Origin: Oncomelania hupensis
Taxonomy: Eukaryota > Mollusca > Gastropoda > Littorinimorpha > Pomatiopsidae
Assembly: GCA_036898135.1 (NCBI GenBank)
Contig: CM072519.1
Span: 69,317,229 to 69,381,228 of the forward strand
Direction of reading: 5' to 3'
Length of the DNA stretch: 64,000 nucleotides
Notes under the pieces: generated by a model
What the model was told of the DNA's origin: nothing
Database searches by the model: none
The model's input: the letters and a program-made list of their open reading frames with translations, nothing else
Program-made: the position numbers and the translations under genes
Shown: one piece after another, positions 42,901-52,999 of the stretch
How positions within the stretch are numbered: position 1 is the stretch's first letter
How the letters are laid out: each line of letters begins with the position of its first letter

Positions 42901-43952
42901 CTCAGCATTTTGTCTTTAAACATCTTGAATGTTTGCTGCGAGATGACGTTGCATTTTGCACCAGTGTCAAGCTGAAACTTTATATGCTTTTCTTCAACAT
43001 CTAGTGTTTCATACCATGCACTACCAACTTTGTTGATGTCTGTGTTCCCTATTGCACCTAGCGTGTATGTCATGACTGTGTCATTATCATCATCATCTGT
43101 GCCTGTATCACTATCATCTAGTGCATTTATCTTTCTTCTGTATGTGTTCTTCGTTTGGTCCTGATTTGGCTCGGAAGAGTCCGCTGGACCTAAAGCAATA
43201 ATCTTGTATTGTATTGTATTGTTCTTCGTTCGACACATCTTTGCAAAATGATTGGGCTTCTTGCATTTTGTGCACTTTTGTCCTATTGCAGGGCATTCTG
43301 CTTTGCTTGTGTGCTTTGTTCCACACCGACCACATTTGTATTGTGCAGATCTGTCATCTTTCTGTTTGTGTTGGCTTTCTTTCTTGTAGCCTGTACCTTT
43401 GTCTGCATGTTTGTGATGGACTGCATTGATAGCTGCTGCTTGAGACAATTTCATTTGTTGAAGTTGTGAGCTAGACATTTCTTCAACCCTAGCAATTTCT
43501 ATTGCTTTCTCTAGTGTAAGTTCCCTACCTACATCTATCAGTTTCTCTCGCACTTTTTCTGACTTAGTGCCGAAAACTATTCTTACTCTGACCATAGCAT
43601 CTTCTTGATCTCCATAGTCACACTCTTTTGCCAACAGCTTCAGTTCTGTTACAAATTGTTCACATGTTTCATCATTTGACTGTACTTTACCCTGGAACTT
43701 GTATCTTGCGAAGATGGGGTTCGACTTTGGTTCCACGTACTGTTGAAAACGTGTGTAGTACTCTCGTAGAGACTTCTGTTGTTCGTCCGTGAGATTCCAT
43801 GTCGAAAAGATTTTGCGTCCTCTTTCTCCCACCCACAGCATAAGGTACGAGCACTTCTCCTCCTCGGACTTTGACTTTAACGGTCCTTTGAAGGTGAACT
43901 TCACGTGGCTATGAAAGTCTTTCCATTCTTGTGCGAGATCCCGGTGTGACAT
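39957..43952 (-). CDS. E4 gag-pol polyprotein, intact
   Basis: I choose the ATG at 43952 (MSHRDLAQEW), though an in-frame ATG lies 16 codons upstream; residue numbers here count from that upstream Met (1347 in all). Gag carries two zinc knuckles, CGRCGTKHTSKAEC (223-236) and CTKCKKPNHFAKMC (243-256). Protease LDTGAKCNVIS is near 344. RT runs about 465-665 (LRICIDPRDLN; FSKLDATSGYWQ; LPFGI; catalytic VQDDIVVWG with DD at 619-620, where V replaces the usual Y). RNase H is near 763-875 (SVDAS, ETDHKP, VADTLSR). Integrase has an H2C2 finger at 982-1019 and D1046, D1099 and E1135 (GADLF, ITDNGPQF, GQAERM). Gag and pol are fused in one frame. All catalytic residues I can check are present. Confidence 0.96.
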   Translation of the reverse strand: MSHRDLAQEWKDFHSHVKFTFKGPLKSKSEEEKCSYLMLWVGERGRKIFSTWNLTDEQQKSLREYYTRFQQYVEPKSNPIFARYKFQGKVQSNDETCEQFVTELKLLAKECDYGDQEDAMVRVRIVFGTKSEKVREKLIDVGRELTLEKAIEIARVEEMSSSQLQQMKLSQAAAINAVHHKHADKGTGYKKESQHKQKDDRSAQYKCGRCGTKHTSKAECPAIGQKCTKCKKPNHFAKMCRTKNNTIQYKIIALGPADSSEPNQDQTKNTYRRKINALDDSDTGTDDDDNDTVMTYTLGAIGNTDINKVGSAWYETLDVEEKHIKFQLDTGAKCNVISQQTFKMFKDKMLRKSKIKLKSYSGQCIKTLGTTKLTCRCKGKEHEVEFFVTEVDNAAILGLEACQMLGLIQRVDTVHASIPQDVKSGYPDSFEGLGCLPGEVKIKIDPNVEPVAHPPRKLPVALHDKVKAELQRMEKEGVIVKQIEPTEWVNSMVVVETSTKLRICIDPRDLNKAVKREHYPLKTIEEIVQNMPDAKIFSKLDATSGYWQLKLDEKSSKLCTFNTPFGRFRFLRLPFGIVSASEIFQRVMSEMVEGIEGAEAVQDDIVVWGKDEKQHDNRLKKVMEKARESGLKFNESKCAIRKPEIKYVGHILTGQGLKADPEKIRAVQNMNIPENKKELMTFLGFIQYLGKFLPNLAEVATPLRKLTEKEAVWKWSKKEEDSFQKLKQLVTESPVLRYYDPNKPLTLSVDASATGLGCCLMQEGQPIAYGSRALTKTQQNYAQIEKETLAVVFGCEKFHTYVYGRQVDVETDHKPLQAIFTKPLHNAPARLQRFMLQLQKYDLRVTYKPGKEMFVADTLSRSYLKETKEQLVPDKEINAINPRSRISISDKKYEEFQRETEKDAELQKLKTVILEGFPENRSEVPEEVRAYWSFRDELVFTDGLIYRGFRIVVPKSLRKEMVNRVHESHLGIVKCKNRARESMYWPGMSSQVEDTVASCRTCAENSKSNPKEPMIPVEIPDRPWKKIGADLFELNQIHYLLVVDYYSKWPEVIQLNKLKSKQVIDHMKSLIARYGIPDELITDNGPQFSSHEFTDFTEEYEIKHTTSSPYHPQSNGQAERMVQTVKQLLHKAKDPFKALLDYINTSLDTGKSPAELFLGRKLKTRLPLREETLKPGKQNNNSNHKAMKVRQKTQKKYFDRKAGKTLSKLKSGDPIMMQFGDKWKRAEVVNPHTTPRSYVVKDEQGVHYRRNRRMLRPTQVEFQPQDTKESFTYSPQTQNHTPTERRRVENESIPEQTNTQQACTAQTHSDNAVRTRSGRIVRPPVKYSEEY

Positions 43953-44306
43953 CGTCACAGTTCCTAGTATCTTAGCTGGGCTGGGAGCGAATGGGAGCAT
44001 TCTGATTGGTCGACGCGTTACAAAATTCGACGCATGCGCACAGTGCTATCATAGTCTTCGTAAGGGTTGGGGTTAGGGTTTGGGTTAGAGTTAAGAGTTT
44101 AGGGTTAGGGTTAGGGTTTGGGTTAGGGTTAGGGTTATAACGCCTAAGAACTTCGTGAAAAAGCCGGCCCGACATGACCTGGCGCATGCGCAAATGCGCT
44201 CGGATAAACTAGGAAACCCGGAACTTGAAGGATGTGACACCGGGCTGACCAGTCAAATTTAGGTACGTGACCGCTTGCAGACTCCATCATCCCTCTTCTG
44301 ACACCA
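43953..44306 (-). other. E4 leader and primer-binding site
   Basis: On the minus strand the 5' LTR is followed at once by TGGTGTCAGAAGAGGGATG (44306-44288), the primer-binding site. The leader also holds a telomere-like tract (44063-44137) and two GCGCATGCGC-like NRF1-type sites (about 44030 and 44183). Confidence 0.8.
44063..44137. repeat. Interstitial telomere-like (TTAGGG)n tract
   Basis: About 12 units of TTAGGG and its variants TTTGGG, TTGGGG and TTAGAG on the plus strand. It lies inside the leader of E4, between primer site and gag. Confidence 0.93.
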
Positions 44307-44558
44307 TGTGTTGTTCTTCTTGAATGTTTGTTTATCAGGCAAACACTTTAATAGAAGAAAGGCAGTGGATTGTGGTGTTACATTGAAGCCATCTTTTATT
44401 CCAGTCCCCGTATCTTATTCTTTACTCCAAGAGATGCAACTCTTGTTCTCAACTACTCAACTCAACGTCATTAATCAAAGGTTACGTCCCTTGAACCTAT
44501 TAAGCTGACTGACCAATCTTCTTTCCATTACATGTACTAGTAGGCTCTGTACATGACA
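44307..44558 (-). repeat. E4 5' LTR, 252 bp
   Basis: Same ends as the 3' copy. The minus-strand end AACAACACA directly abuts the primer-binding site. Confidence 0.93.
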
Positions 44559-46030
44559 CTGACATCTACGTACGTTCCTTAAAAAAAAAAAGAAAAAAAA
44601 AGAAAGAAAGAAAGCAAAAAAAGCAGTTGTTAGACAAACATTGCCGGCTAATTTTAATTTTGGGATTAAGCATAGTTCAAATTTGCACAAATGAACCTAA
44701 CAGAGGACAACCATATTATTATTTGCGGCTGCCTTGTTTGTTTACAATTGTCAGTGCTACGCGCATGCGCTGTAGATGAAATTTTTGTTAATGTGTGAAG
44801 GGGCCGGTCATAGCTTTCCTGACCGCTCTCTGTGTTTTGTAAATACCAATACAGCTACGAAGGAAAGCTTTGCTCGGCATACACTTATGCGGTTGTAGGC
44901 TATCCTTATTTTGGTGAATACCTGCCCTGGTGTTTTACCTCTAAAACTTTTCATCCACCCACACACACTGACACACGCACGGATTTGACTGTTTATTGAG
45001 ACCCTATGAGTGACCTTGACCGTGACGACGGAACATTAACATCACACAGTATTGCATGTTTATCAAGATCCTAAGGCACTCTACCTTCAAGCATATTTAC
45101 GAGGTTATACCTTCATTAGTCTCCGAGAAATTCAATTCCTTTATTTTATGTTAACGTTGTTTACAACATGGTGATTTTAGACAACAATTAACAACTTGTT
45201 AATTGTTGTGACGTACAGCATGTATCAGTTACGTCATGGTTAAATGACATCACTCTCACCATGTAAACAATGGCACGAGGTAGGGCTGAGCCCTGAAGAA
45301 GAACCTAGTGGTTCGAAATATAGGCCACAATTCCTACTGTGTTTTGAAGTTTTCTTTGTTTTTATTTTTTCTTGTTAACAATTAACAACTGTAAAAAATA
45401 ATGAACTGACTTTCCAATAATATACCTGGAATGTTATAAAGTATTTGCCTGTTATTACACAAAATGTCATTTGTGCCACATTCTTTGACATCATTTACTG
45501 TACCATGAGTCTCATATAATATATGTAGTTGCAGGCGCTCGATTATTAAATGATGGACTGAAATATTTTCTGAACAAATACACAGAAAATATTCTTTATA
45601 AAGTTAGTTTTCCAAGTGTTTCCTTGCGATAGGTCGGGTATGTAAAATAATAGCAGAATTAACAGCACATACTTAAAAAAAACAAACCCACGTTGTGTAA
45701 TCTGCTAAACAGTTTATGATGTGACATAGATAATATTATGTGATTAAATAATTGTTTTTAATTCTGCTCCATTTTTGCCATTTGATTTGCATGTTCATTT
45801 CCAATAATTCCATAATGTGAAGGCACCCCCAAAAATTCAATTCCTTGAGAAATTTCCAGTGTTAACGTTTTGCACGCACGTACGACGCACAGAGACGACG
45901 GACGGATAGATGACAGGCCGTCAGTACAGAGACTCATTTTTGCTTCGCACGTGAGTAAAATACAAAATTATAAATAAAAAACCATAGCGACTCCACTGAT
46001 ACACACAAAAGATAATAAAGAAATAAAAAG
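44559..46030. other. Unassigned AT-rich sequence
   Basis: A poly-A/AAAG tract at 44580-44625; a perfect palindrome at 45181-45209; a GAGCCCTGAAGAAGAACCTAGTGG-like stretch near 45288 similar in style to Penelope-type retroelement 3' ends (weak). No coding region supported. Confidence 0.4.
45181..45209. repeat. Perfect 29-bp palindrome
   Basis: ACAACAATTAACAA, one C, then TTGTTAATTGTTGT: 14-bp perfect arms with a single-base centre. Confidence 0.9.
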
Positions 46031-46054
46031 CATATATTTTTATTTTAGAACCAA

Positions 46055-46060
46055 TTTATT
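46055..46060 (-). terminator. Poly(A) signal AATAAA
   Basis: Minus-strand AATAAA lies 66 bp after the stop of the 46126-46695 gene. A second AATAAA lies 16 bp further (46039-46044). Confidence 0.6.
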
Positions 46061-46125
46061 ACTAATCTATCGTTCCAGTGCTGTACATCTCAAATAATGT
46101 TATTACAACATATTTGTATGATCTG

Positions 46126-46695
46126 TTAGATTAGCACAGCATGAGCAGCCATTCGTTTGTTTGGCAGTGTAACATATTCAATGCGAAACTGTTCATTCCA
46201 AACATTTTCAATAATAATTTGTGGACAAGAGGTTGAACAGGGCGCCATCGTCACTTGCTTGATGCGCGGATCTGAGATGATATCTCTTAGCAGTTTTCCT
46301 GCTGATGGCTCGACAGAGTAATCATGCACAACAGGCTTCCAGCAATCAAACGAGCATCTCGCGGTAGAGGAGCTGCTGCCTTTAGTGCCCAGAACAAGCC
46401 AACCGATGGGAGCGGAGTGGATAATATGATGGGCTGAAGCCATATAACTGGACGCGATAGACATGACACCACCAGTTATAGCAGCGTCCAATCCTTTTCC
46501 CAAAGCCACTCCTAGAATTGCACCAGCAGATGCACCAGCACCGGCTGCGCCAGCAATTCCAGCCGCAGTACCTGCTGTGCCTGCAATCTGAAAGCCGACA
46601 CCTATGGCCAAGCCTGCAGTGGCACCAACTATGCTCGCACTTGCCAGACCGGAAGTTGCCAAAGAAGCAGCGGTTCCTGTGAGTATAATGGTCAT
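46126..46695 (-). CDS. Glycine/alanine-rich membrane-type protein, terminal exon
   Basis: I place the start at ATG 46695 (MTIILTGTAASLA), giving 189 residues. The frame is open to 46779, but the minus strand there reads TGTGTGTGTTTCAG, a strong 3' splice site at about 46768, so coding may begin in an upstream exon I cannot find. Residues about 8-75 are hydrophobic and built of G, A, S and I with GxxxG-type spacing (GAAGAGASAG), a glycine-zipper-like membrane segment. The C-terminal half is a compact soluble region with two CxxxC-type pairs, a CWKPVVHD block, LLRDIISDPRIKQV and a final NVWNEQFRIEYV. I believe similar uncharacterised animal proteins exist, but know no function. The unbroken frame, splice site and poly(A) signals favour a real host gene. 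Confidence 0.65.
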   Translation of the reverse strand: MTIILTGTAASLATSGLASASIVGATAGLAIGVGFQIAGTAGTAAGIAGAAGAGASAGAILGVALGKGLDAAITGGVMSIASSYMASAHHIIHSAPIGWLVLGTKGSSSSTARCSFDCWKPVVHDYSVEPSAGKLLRDIISDPRIKQVTMAPCSTSCPQIIIENVWNEQFRIEYVTLPNKRMAAHAVLI

Positions 46696-46983
46696 CTTTG
46701 ATGGGTAAAAACTTGGGGCTGTTGACTGCTGAACAATCCAAAATATAACCCTATTGTTCTTTGCTTCTGAAACACACACATTACAGGATATTAAATTAAA
46801 CAGGCAAAAACTTTAAACAGTTTCAAAAATTTTATTGATGAACAAAAGATTTTAAAATCTATAAAATATGATTTTGATAGTTGAGCGTCTTGAGCCGGCT
46901 TATATCAGACCTGAAATATATGTGCTAAAGATGGGACATTAAATAAGCCGTGAGGCTTAATGATCACCATGATCTAGTCCCTA

Positions 46984-46984
<1 letters not shown>

Positions 46985-47033
<49 letters not shown>

Positions 47034-47034
47034 G
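46985..47034. repeat. (CTA)n microsatellite
   Basis: About 16 CTA units. Confidence 0.97.
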
Positions 47035-47217
47035 GATGTGCCAGGCTCATCTTTTGCCAATTACTAGAATTAGCTAAAATATTTAAGGAAATCATGCAGT
47101 GTCGTACATGTGAATTGTTTATTATTATTATGTATTTATTATGATTATTATTTTTTTATTTTTTAAATTAAATGTTATTTATTTTTTTTAATACTTAAAG
47201 ACAAGTTTATGTTGAAA

Positions 47218-47590
47218 GCAAAATGGCGCGACCATGCTACACCACTGTTACACACACTACACTGGCTTCCCATCCTGGCTAGAGTAGAAATAAGCTGTAC
47301 ATAATCTGTCAGTTTCTTCTTCTCTGACTCCTTGCCAGCATACATCTCTGATCTTCTTTCTGTTTACACACCAACTAGGCAGCTTCGATCTCCTGCAGAC
47401 ACTCACACTCTTACTGTTCTAAAAATCCGCACCAAGATTCATGGAGAACGCGCATTTGCATTAATTTTGCTGGTCCTAAACAATGGAACACTCTTCCGGC
47501 CAGTATACGGCAAATTGAATCCGTGTCGTCATTCAAGAGAGCAGTGAAAACCCACCTTTTCCGTATCCACTTTCCAGATTTCTAGCCTGC
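47218..47590 (+). mobile_element. CR1/L2-like LINE, 3' coding fragment
   Basis: Encodes the end of ORF2 of a relative of the 5168-7092 LINE: LHWLPI-like near 47260, SDLLSVYTPTRQLRSPADTH near 47345, then, after a frameshift near 47470, PKQWNTLP-like and FKRAVKTHLF near 47540. Inactive fragment on the opposite strand to its relative. Confidence 0.85.
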
Positions 47591-47599
47591 TGTGTCGTG

Positions 47600-48243
47600 C
47601 TCTGCAGTGGGGCATGGCTTCTGACAAATGATAGTTTGTTTTTTAAATGCTATAGCAACGCGAACTAGAGTTTACACGGTGTGCATGGCTCCTGCAGTGG
47701 GTTGCATGGGTACTGACTAACGCTAGTTAATTTTCTAGATGCTATAGCAACGCGGACTAGAGTTTACACGGTGTGCATGGCTCCTGCAGTGGGTTGCATG
47801 GGTCCTGACTAACGCTAGTTCATTTTCTAGATGCTATAGCAACGCGAACTAGAGTTTACACGGTGTGCATGGCTCCTGCAGTGGGTTGCATGGGTACTGA
47901 CTAACGCTAGTTAATTTTCTAGATGCTATAGCAACGCGAACTAGAGTTTACACGGTGTGCATGGCTCCTGCAGTGGGTTGCATGGGTACTGACTAACGCT
48001 AGTTAATTTTCTAGATGCTATAGCAAAAGCGGACTAGAGTTTACACGGTGTGCATGGCTCCTGCAGTGGATTGCATGGGTCCTGACTAACGCTAGTTAAT
48101 TTTCTAGATGCTATAGCAACGCGAACTAGAGTTTACACGGTGTGCATGGCTCCTGCAGTGGGTTGCATGGGTCCTGACTAACGCTAGTTAATTTTCTAGA
48201 TGCTATAGCAACGCGGACTAGAGTTTACACGGTGTGCATGGCT
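47600..48243. repeat. Satellite, 92-bp unit
   Basis: About seven copies of a 92-bp unit including CGGTGTGCATGGCTCCTGCAG, ACTGACTAACGCTAGTTAAT and AGATGCTATAGCAACGCG. It begins just after the stop of the LINE fragment at 47218-47590, so the unit may derive from that LINE's 3' UTR. Confidence 0.95.
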
Positions 48244-49319
48244 CTTGACTTGGTAGTTTAGTCATAAAAATTTAAGAAAAAATGACTACATTTTAGGCCA
48301 TGTGGGGGGTAGGAGTAGCAAATAAAACGAACCAGATTTCTTTCCATAAACGTGATGCTGGAGATTACAAGAGCAAGTGACCTTATTTTTACTGCAATCA
48401 ACTCACATAACTTGCAATGGATGACCCAGGTCCACGAATTTCAGCTAGGTTTGACGTTCGAGCTTTCAAGTGGAAGGAAAGACGTAACTCATGTTAATTT
48501 CGCGTGAAATATCCATAAACAAAATTCGCAGCATTCACCATTTTTAACAACGTTGTTCCAATACACAGATTGCATTGACGACATGCTAATGACATAAGTT
48601 TCATCGACTGACCAGAGAGGTTTTGTCCGCAGTTGACGTCATCTAGATTTAAAATAATTATTTATGTAAATTTGCCATTCCATGTTTTTTACAATGCAAA
48701 TAACTACCTACGACTCTACCTACGTTGCACGGTTCGCGAAAAGCAGGTCTATCGTTGCTTTTAGTTGTAGCCCCCCATGGCCCAATTTACGCCGGCGCAC
48801 AGCGTAGCTCCTGGCTACTTAACAAAGGGAATGAAGGATGCTTTAGGTTTTTATCAAATGGGAAAAAAGTGTTACGTAGATACGAACAAAAAATGATATA
48901 AGTAGAAAGTACATATTTTGACCATTCAGCCCAGGTAAAAGTTTTCGCATAATACACTAATTCTGGGACTATAAAGACGTTGTATATTAAAGTTTTTAGC
49001 CGCAAGTCTTAGTAGGAGGAGTAAGGACGGTGAAGTAGGCGGAGCTTATGTGGCGCAGGTCATGGTTGAGCGCGCGCGAGCGAAGCGTTGTGGCTTGCCG
49101 TAGCCACTAATTAGCATATTGCTGGTCAAGCAGTGATGCCTGTATGGCTTGTATGGTCACTTATCATAGTTTATTTTCCTTGCTGAAAAATTGAATAGCT
49201 ATGTTTATAGACAATAAAAGTATTGAGTAAATACCTGTCTCATGCAGCTAGTCTAGATATATCCAAATTTTTATTGTTGTGGTTCAAACTAAAAGATAAA
49301 ATAAAATAGATAGAGAAGC
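48244..49319. other. Unassigned sequence
   Basis: No coding region, repeat or RNA gene that I recognise. A GC-rich patch (GAGCGCGCGCGAGCGAAGCG) lies near 49070. Confidence 0.45.
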
Positions 49320-49807
49320 TGAATTTTGAGCTATGTTCGTTTTCGCCATTATTATTGGACTGAGAATGTGTGCATTTCAAACACTAGAAATCATCTGCAG
49401 ATTCACCTATCTTTATCATTCCCACTGTTAGGACAAAAACCTTTGACCAAAGATCTTTCTCTTTTCAAGCCACTCACCCTCTCTACAAACTTTCAAAGGC
49501 AACCTTAAAACGTATTTATTCCCTACATAGCAATATAACTGAGACTACCTTGTGTGTGTATGTGTGTGTGTGAAGTGATGTGTGTGCAAGTGCTTATGTG
49601 TGTGTGTTCCGAGAGATATTGAGCATTGACTCTAGCGAGAAGTGTATGTGTAGTTGGGTGTGTGTACGTGCTTGGTACTGGGGTCGGCATGGAGTAATTG
49701 TTATCGGACATCGGACTTATCTGTATATTTTGTTATATATTGTCTCATAATTTGCTACTTATTTCTGTAAACGCCTAGGGCTTTGTTTAGATTAGGCGTC
49801 AATGTCC

Positions 49808-49860
<53 letters not shown>
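49320..49860 (+). mobile_element. CR1/L2-like LINE, 3' end fragment
   Basis: Near 49480 the frame reads TFKGNLKTYLF, the standard end of CR1/L2 ORF2. A 3' UTR follows with a TG-rich stretch and a terminal hairpin-like CGCCTAGGGC...ATTAGGCG, then (ATA)n (49807-49859), the tail repeat of this LINE type. Confidence 0.8.
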
Positions 49861-49862
<2 letters not shown>

Positions 49863-52276
49863 GAAATGATACTTAAAACTTAAATAAATAAATCCCTCTA
49901 TTTAAAAAAAACCCTTACAGGCTAAAACACGTAATTGATGACATCATTATCTTAATTTCATCATCCCTTTGTTTATTTTTTTTCACACTGAAGAAGGGTG
50001 TAGCCCAATAGTCTGTTTTTATTTTATGATTTGGTGTTTTAAATGTATAAAAACTCGATTAAAAAAAATTAGTTGGCCAAGGTTTCAAAACTTTAAACTT
50101 AAAGCCTTGCCTAAATAAGACAAACGTTTATTTTTTTTTAATTTGCTAAAATATTTTTTGAAAAAAAGTTTTTTTTAATTAAAAGTTTTTTTTATACAGA
50201 TCTTTGCAACCTTATTAATTAATTAATTAATTTTTTTTAAAGTAAAGCGTCTGCCTCTTAAGTGACCACTCGCACCACTGGTACTTATTTCATAAGAGCA
50301 ACAAAAAAAAAAAAAAAAATAACGAGGACTGCGCAAGTATCTTGAAATTAAATAAAGTTAAAAAAATAGTAACAGATTTAATTAATGCACAGCACAAAAC
50401 ACATGAATTTTCTCACTCGTCAATATACTGTTACTGACTATTACGATAAGGCTTGCAATAGGTCTTTACTAGACTCTTTATTTCTTTTTTTTTTTTCTTT
50501 TCTTTCTTTTATTGTAATCTACTCGGAAAAAAAAACAAAACAGAACCTTATTTTGTCCCTTTTTCTCACGGACGGAACTCACACCGATCAGGCGGACTGC
50601 GCTTGATGCTGTAATAGCCACTTATTTCTCGGGACCAGCCGCAGCAAATACAAATTCCCCCAAGTCTTCATTGACCCCAACACCAGCAAACCCGCTTCCC
50701 CCCACCCCCTCTTGAAAGCAAGGCTATTGTTTGATTCTTCTGTTCTAATTCTTGGCCACTAACTTGGCCACTAAGCCTGCGTCACACACACAGATGAAAA
50801 TGTTTTATATGTGGTCAGCGTTTTACAAAAACGGCGAATATGTTTGGTTGTTTTATGTTGTCCTCCGGGGATTACATAATTATGGGCACTGATACTGCTA
50901 AAGCGCTGGGGTTAAGGGGAGAAAGGGGGAGGTTAGAACAAATTTCAACACAATGCGGTGTTTTAATATTACACTTTTAATATGATTATAAAACTATGAG
51001 CCACACCAATTCAAACTTCTGAAATGAAAAGAATATAAAGAACAAAGAGTCGAATAACACTAAAATGTCAAAATTTATATCACCTGCCCTACTTTTTAAT
51101 TAACAAAAAAAATCGCTTCACTTGTTTATAACCAGCCTAGCTCGCTTCAGTTCATTCATAAACATTCCCAATCTATCTCAACATTCCCCCGTGAGAACGC
51201 AGCTCAAACCACCACAAAAGACAGGCCGCAAAAGATAAGCGGTAAGGTTGAAGGATTATACGTTCTTCATCATACCAGGATCGGGTCAGCAGTGTTACGC
51301 CAGGTGGATTGCGTGTGATTAGAGAATAAAGGGCACTTCAACGGCCCGTGGCCAGGGGTACAGAGGGCCAAGGGGTCGCGTCTCCCGTGGTCTTGGAGGC
51401 CGTCCAGAGCGTTCAGTCGGTTCAAAGGCTGCACCGACATGACCAGCTAGTCTGGCCGCAGACCACTGCCGCGCCTTGAAGAGCTCTCAAAACGTTCCGG
51501 TGTGGCGTCAATGGGTGGTGGTTTGCCTTTTGCGGTTTAGCTTCTTTTGTTCTGTGTCTGATTACAACTGGGTGACTCAGCAGTGTTGGCTACAACACTT
51601 TGTTTTTTCCTTATAGTCCAGCGGACCGCAATAAGCCGAAACAGGACTAAATAAGACCAGATCATTCATACGATACGAGTATTTCGTCGCCCTCGCCGTG
51701 AAATGGCGTAATTGACATTTTGGTCGATTTTTACTTTTTTCCACTTTCTTAATAAACAAGCCGCGCTACATCCATTTGTATACTTTATTCTGTTCTACGG
51801 TACCCGGAAAACCGTTAAACCATCCGAATCGAAATGGCCTATCTTTTTCGCACTAAAAACGACGTGGAAACTAACTGGTTTTGTGAGTATTGCAGCACAT
51901 AAAATTTAAAACCGCTAAATGGCCTATCTACACTTACGCCACTTTGTACTGTTGTTGCTTAGGATTTACTGATATGTTTCTAATTATAGCAACAGAAACT
52001 TTTTAACTTTTTTCCGTGCTGTAAATGCGGATTAAATAAAAAAAAAAAAGCCCACGACTCTCTTGACCCATGGACCGTAGAAGACGGTAGAAGACGATGC
52101 TCTCCAAACAAAGCCAGCCAGCCACGATAAGTCTCGCGCTTCAGTCAACCCCTGCGCTTGGTCCACCATGCTCCGCCCCTTTCCGCTTCAGCGCACTCCA
52201 ATGGTATACATACGAGCCACAGCTGACCAAGAAAAATTCTGTTGTGTAACTTTAATCTATTACTGCTTATTAGATA
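49861..52276. other. Unassigned sequence, AT-rich then mixed
   Basis: 49860-50560 is A/T homopolymer-rich. 51230-51530 is a GC-richer, apparently unique patch without a long frame. No gene supported. Confidence 0.4.
51605..51665. repeat. Dispersed repeat family B, fragment
   Basis: GTCCAGCGGACCGCAATAAG, then CCGAAACAGGAC, matching the first 60 bp of the copies at 9231 and 63093. Confidence 0.65.
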
Positions 52277-52280
52277 TTAA

Positions 52281-52999
52281 GGGGGGACACAGTAGTGTTG
52301 AGAAAAACGTAAGTGTATAAACTTTTGATGATTTTTCCTAATACCTAGGACCAGTCTATACCTAAAAATATACAGAATGACACCAGTGACTCAAAAATCT
52401 ATTCGCGGTTGCCATGGAAACAGTAAAAATGGCCGAAAAACAGTTAATTTCAAATCGCTTCTACTTTTTTCCTAATTATCTCAGTACAAAATGGTTTTTT
52501 TCTTTGGATTTCTCATAATTGGCTCTGTAAAAGTACGTTGCTCTTTTATTTATATTTTAATAAATAAGTTTTTTGAAATTTTGAATTATTTGTAAATTAA
52601 AATATTGCTGTTTTTGTGAAAACAAACATAAATAAAATCAATATCTCATATTATATTGTAAAACTGTTAACGTAACTTTACAGAGACATATAATTATAAA
52701 GAAATAGTGTACCAAATTTCACAGAGATATATTAATTCATTGCAGAGCTGAAACAATTTTTATGAGACAACAAAATGCAAAAATGAGATTTTGAGAAAAA
52801 CTGAAAAGAAAGTAAAGAATTATTCACAAACGTCTGTAAGTAGCATACATTGAAAATAAAATAAACACATAAAAACATAGAATTCTGTAAAACGGTTTGA
52901 GATTATGATTTAGGAGATGTTATAGTATGAAAATCAGCGAAAAACTGAAAATTGGTCAGGTACAAAATTTTCACTATTTTTGCACTGTGGTGTCCCCCC
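52281..52999. mobile_element. TTAA-type miniature transposon (piggyBac/Kolobok-like)
   Basis: The ends GGGGGGACACAGTAGTG and CACTGTGGTGTCCCCCC are inverted repeats (first ten bases perfect), each flanked by TTAA (52277-52280 and 53000-53003). TTAA duplications are the mark of piggyBac and Kolobok superfamilies. The 719-bp interior is AT-rich with no transposase. Confidence 0.88.

Larger units (their letters stand above)
39160..44558 (-). mobile_element. E4: complete Ty3/Gypsy element, minus strand
   Basis: Two 252-bp LTRs bound one gag-pol frame, with a primer-binding site abutting the 5' LTR and a polypurine tract (AAAAGAGAGGA) abutting the 3' LTR. Pol order is the usual protease-RT-RNase H-integrase. 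No matching 5-bp duplication is visible (ACCCT left, CTGAC right), so the outer ends may have been altered or the LTRs exchanged. The LTRs differ at about seven of 252 positions. Its relationship looks nearest to Mag-type elements, judged from motifs only. Confidence 0.93.

Noticed and set aside
45288..45330. Penelope-like retroelement 3' end
   Set aside because: Only a short CCTGAAGAAG-type motif supports it; no RT or GIY-YIG sequence nearby.
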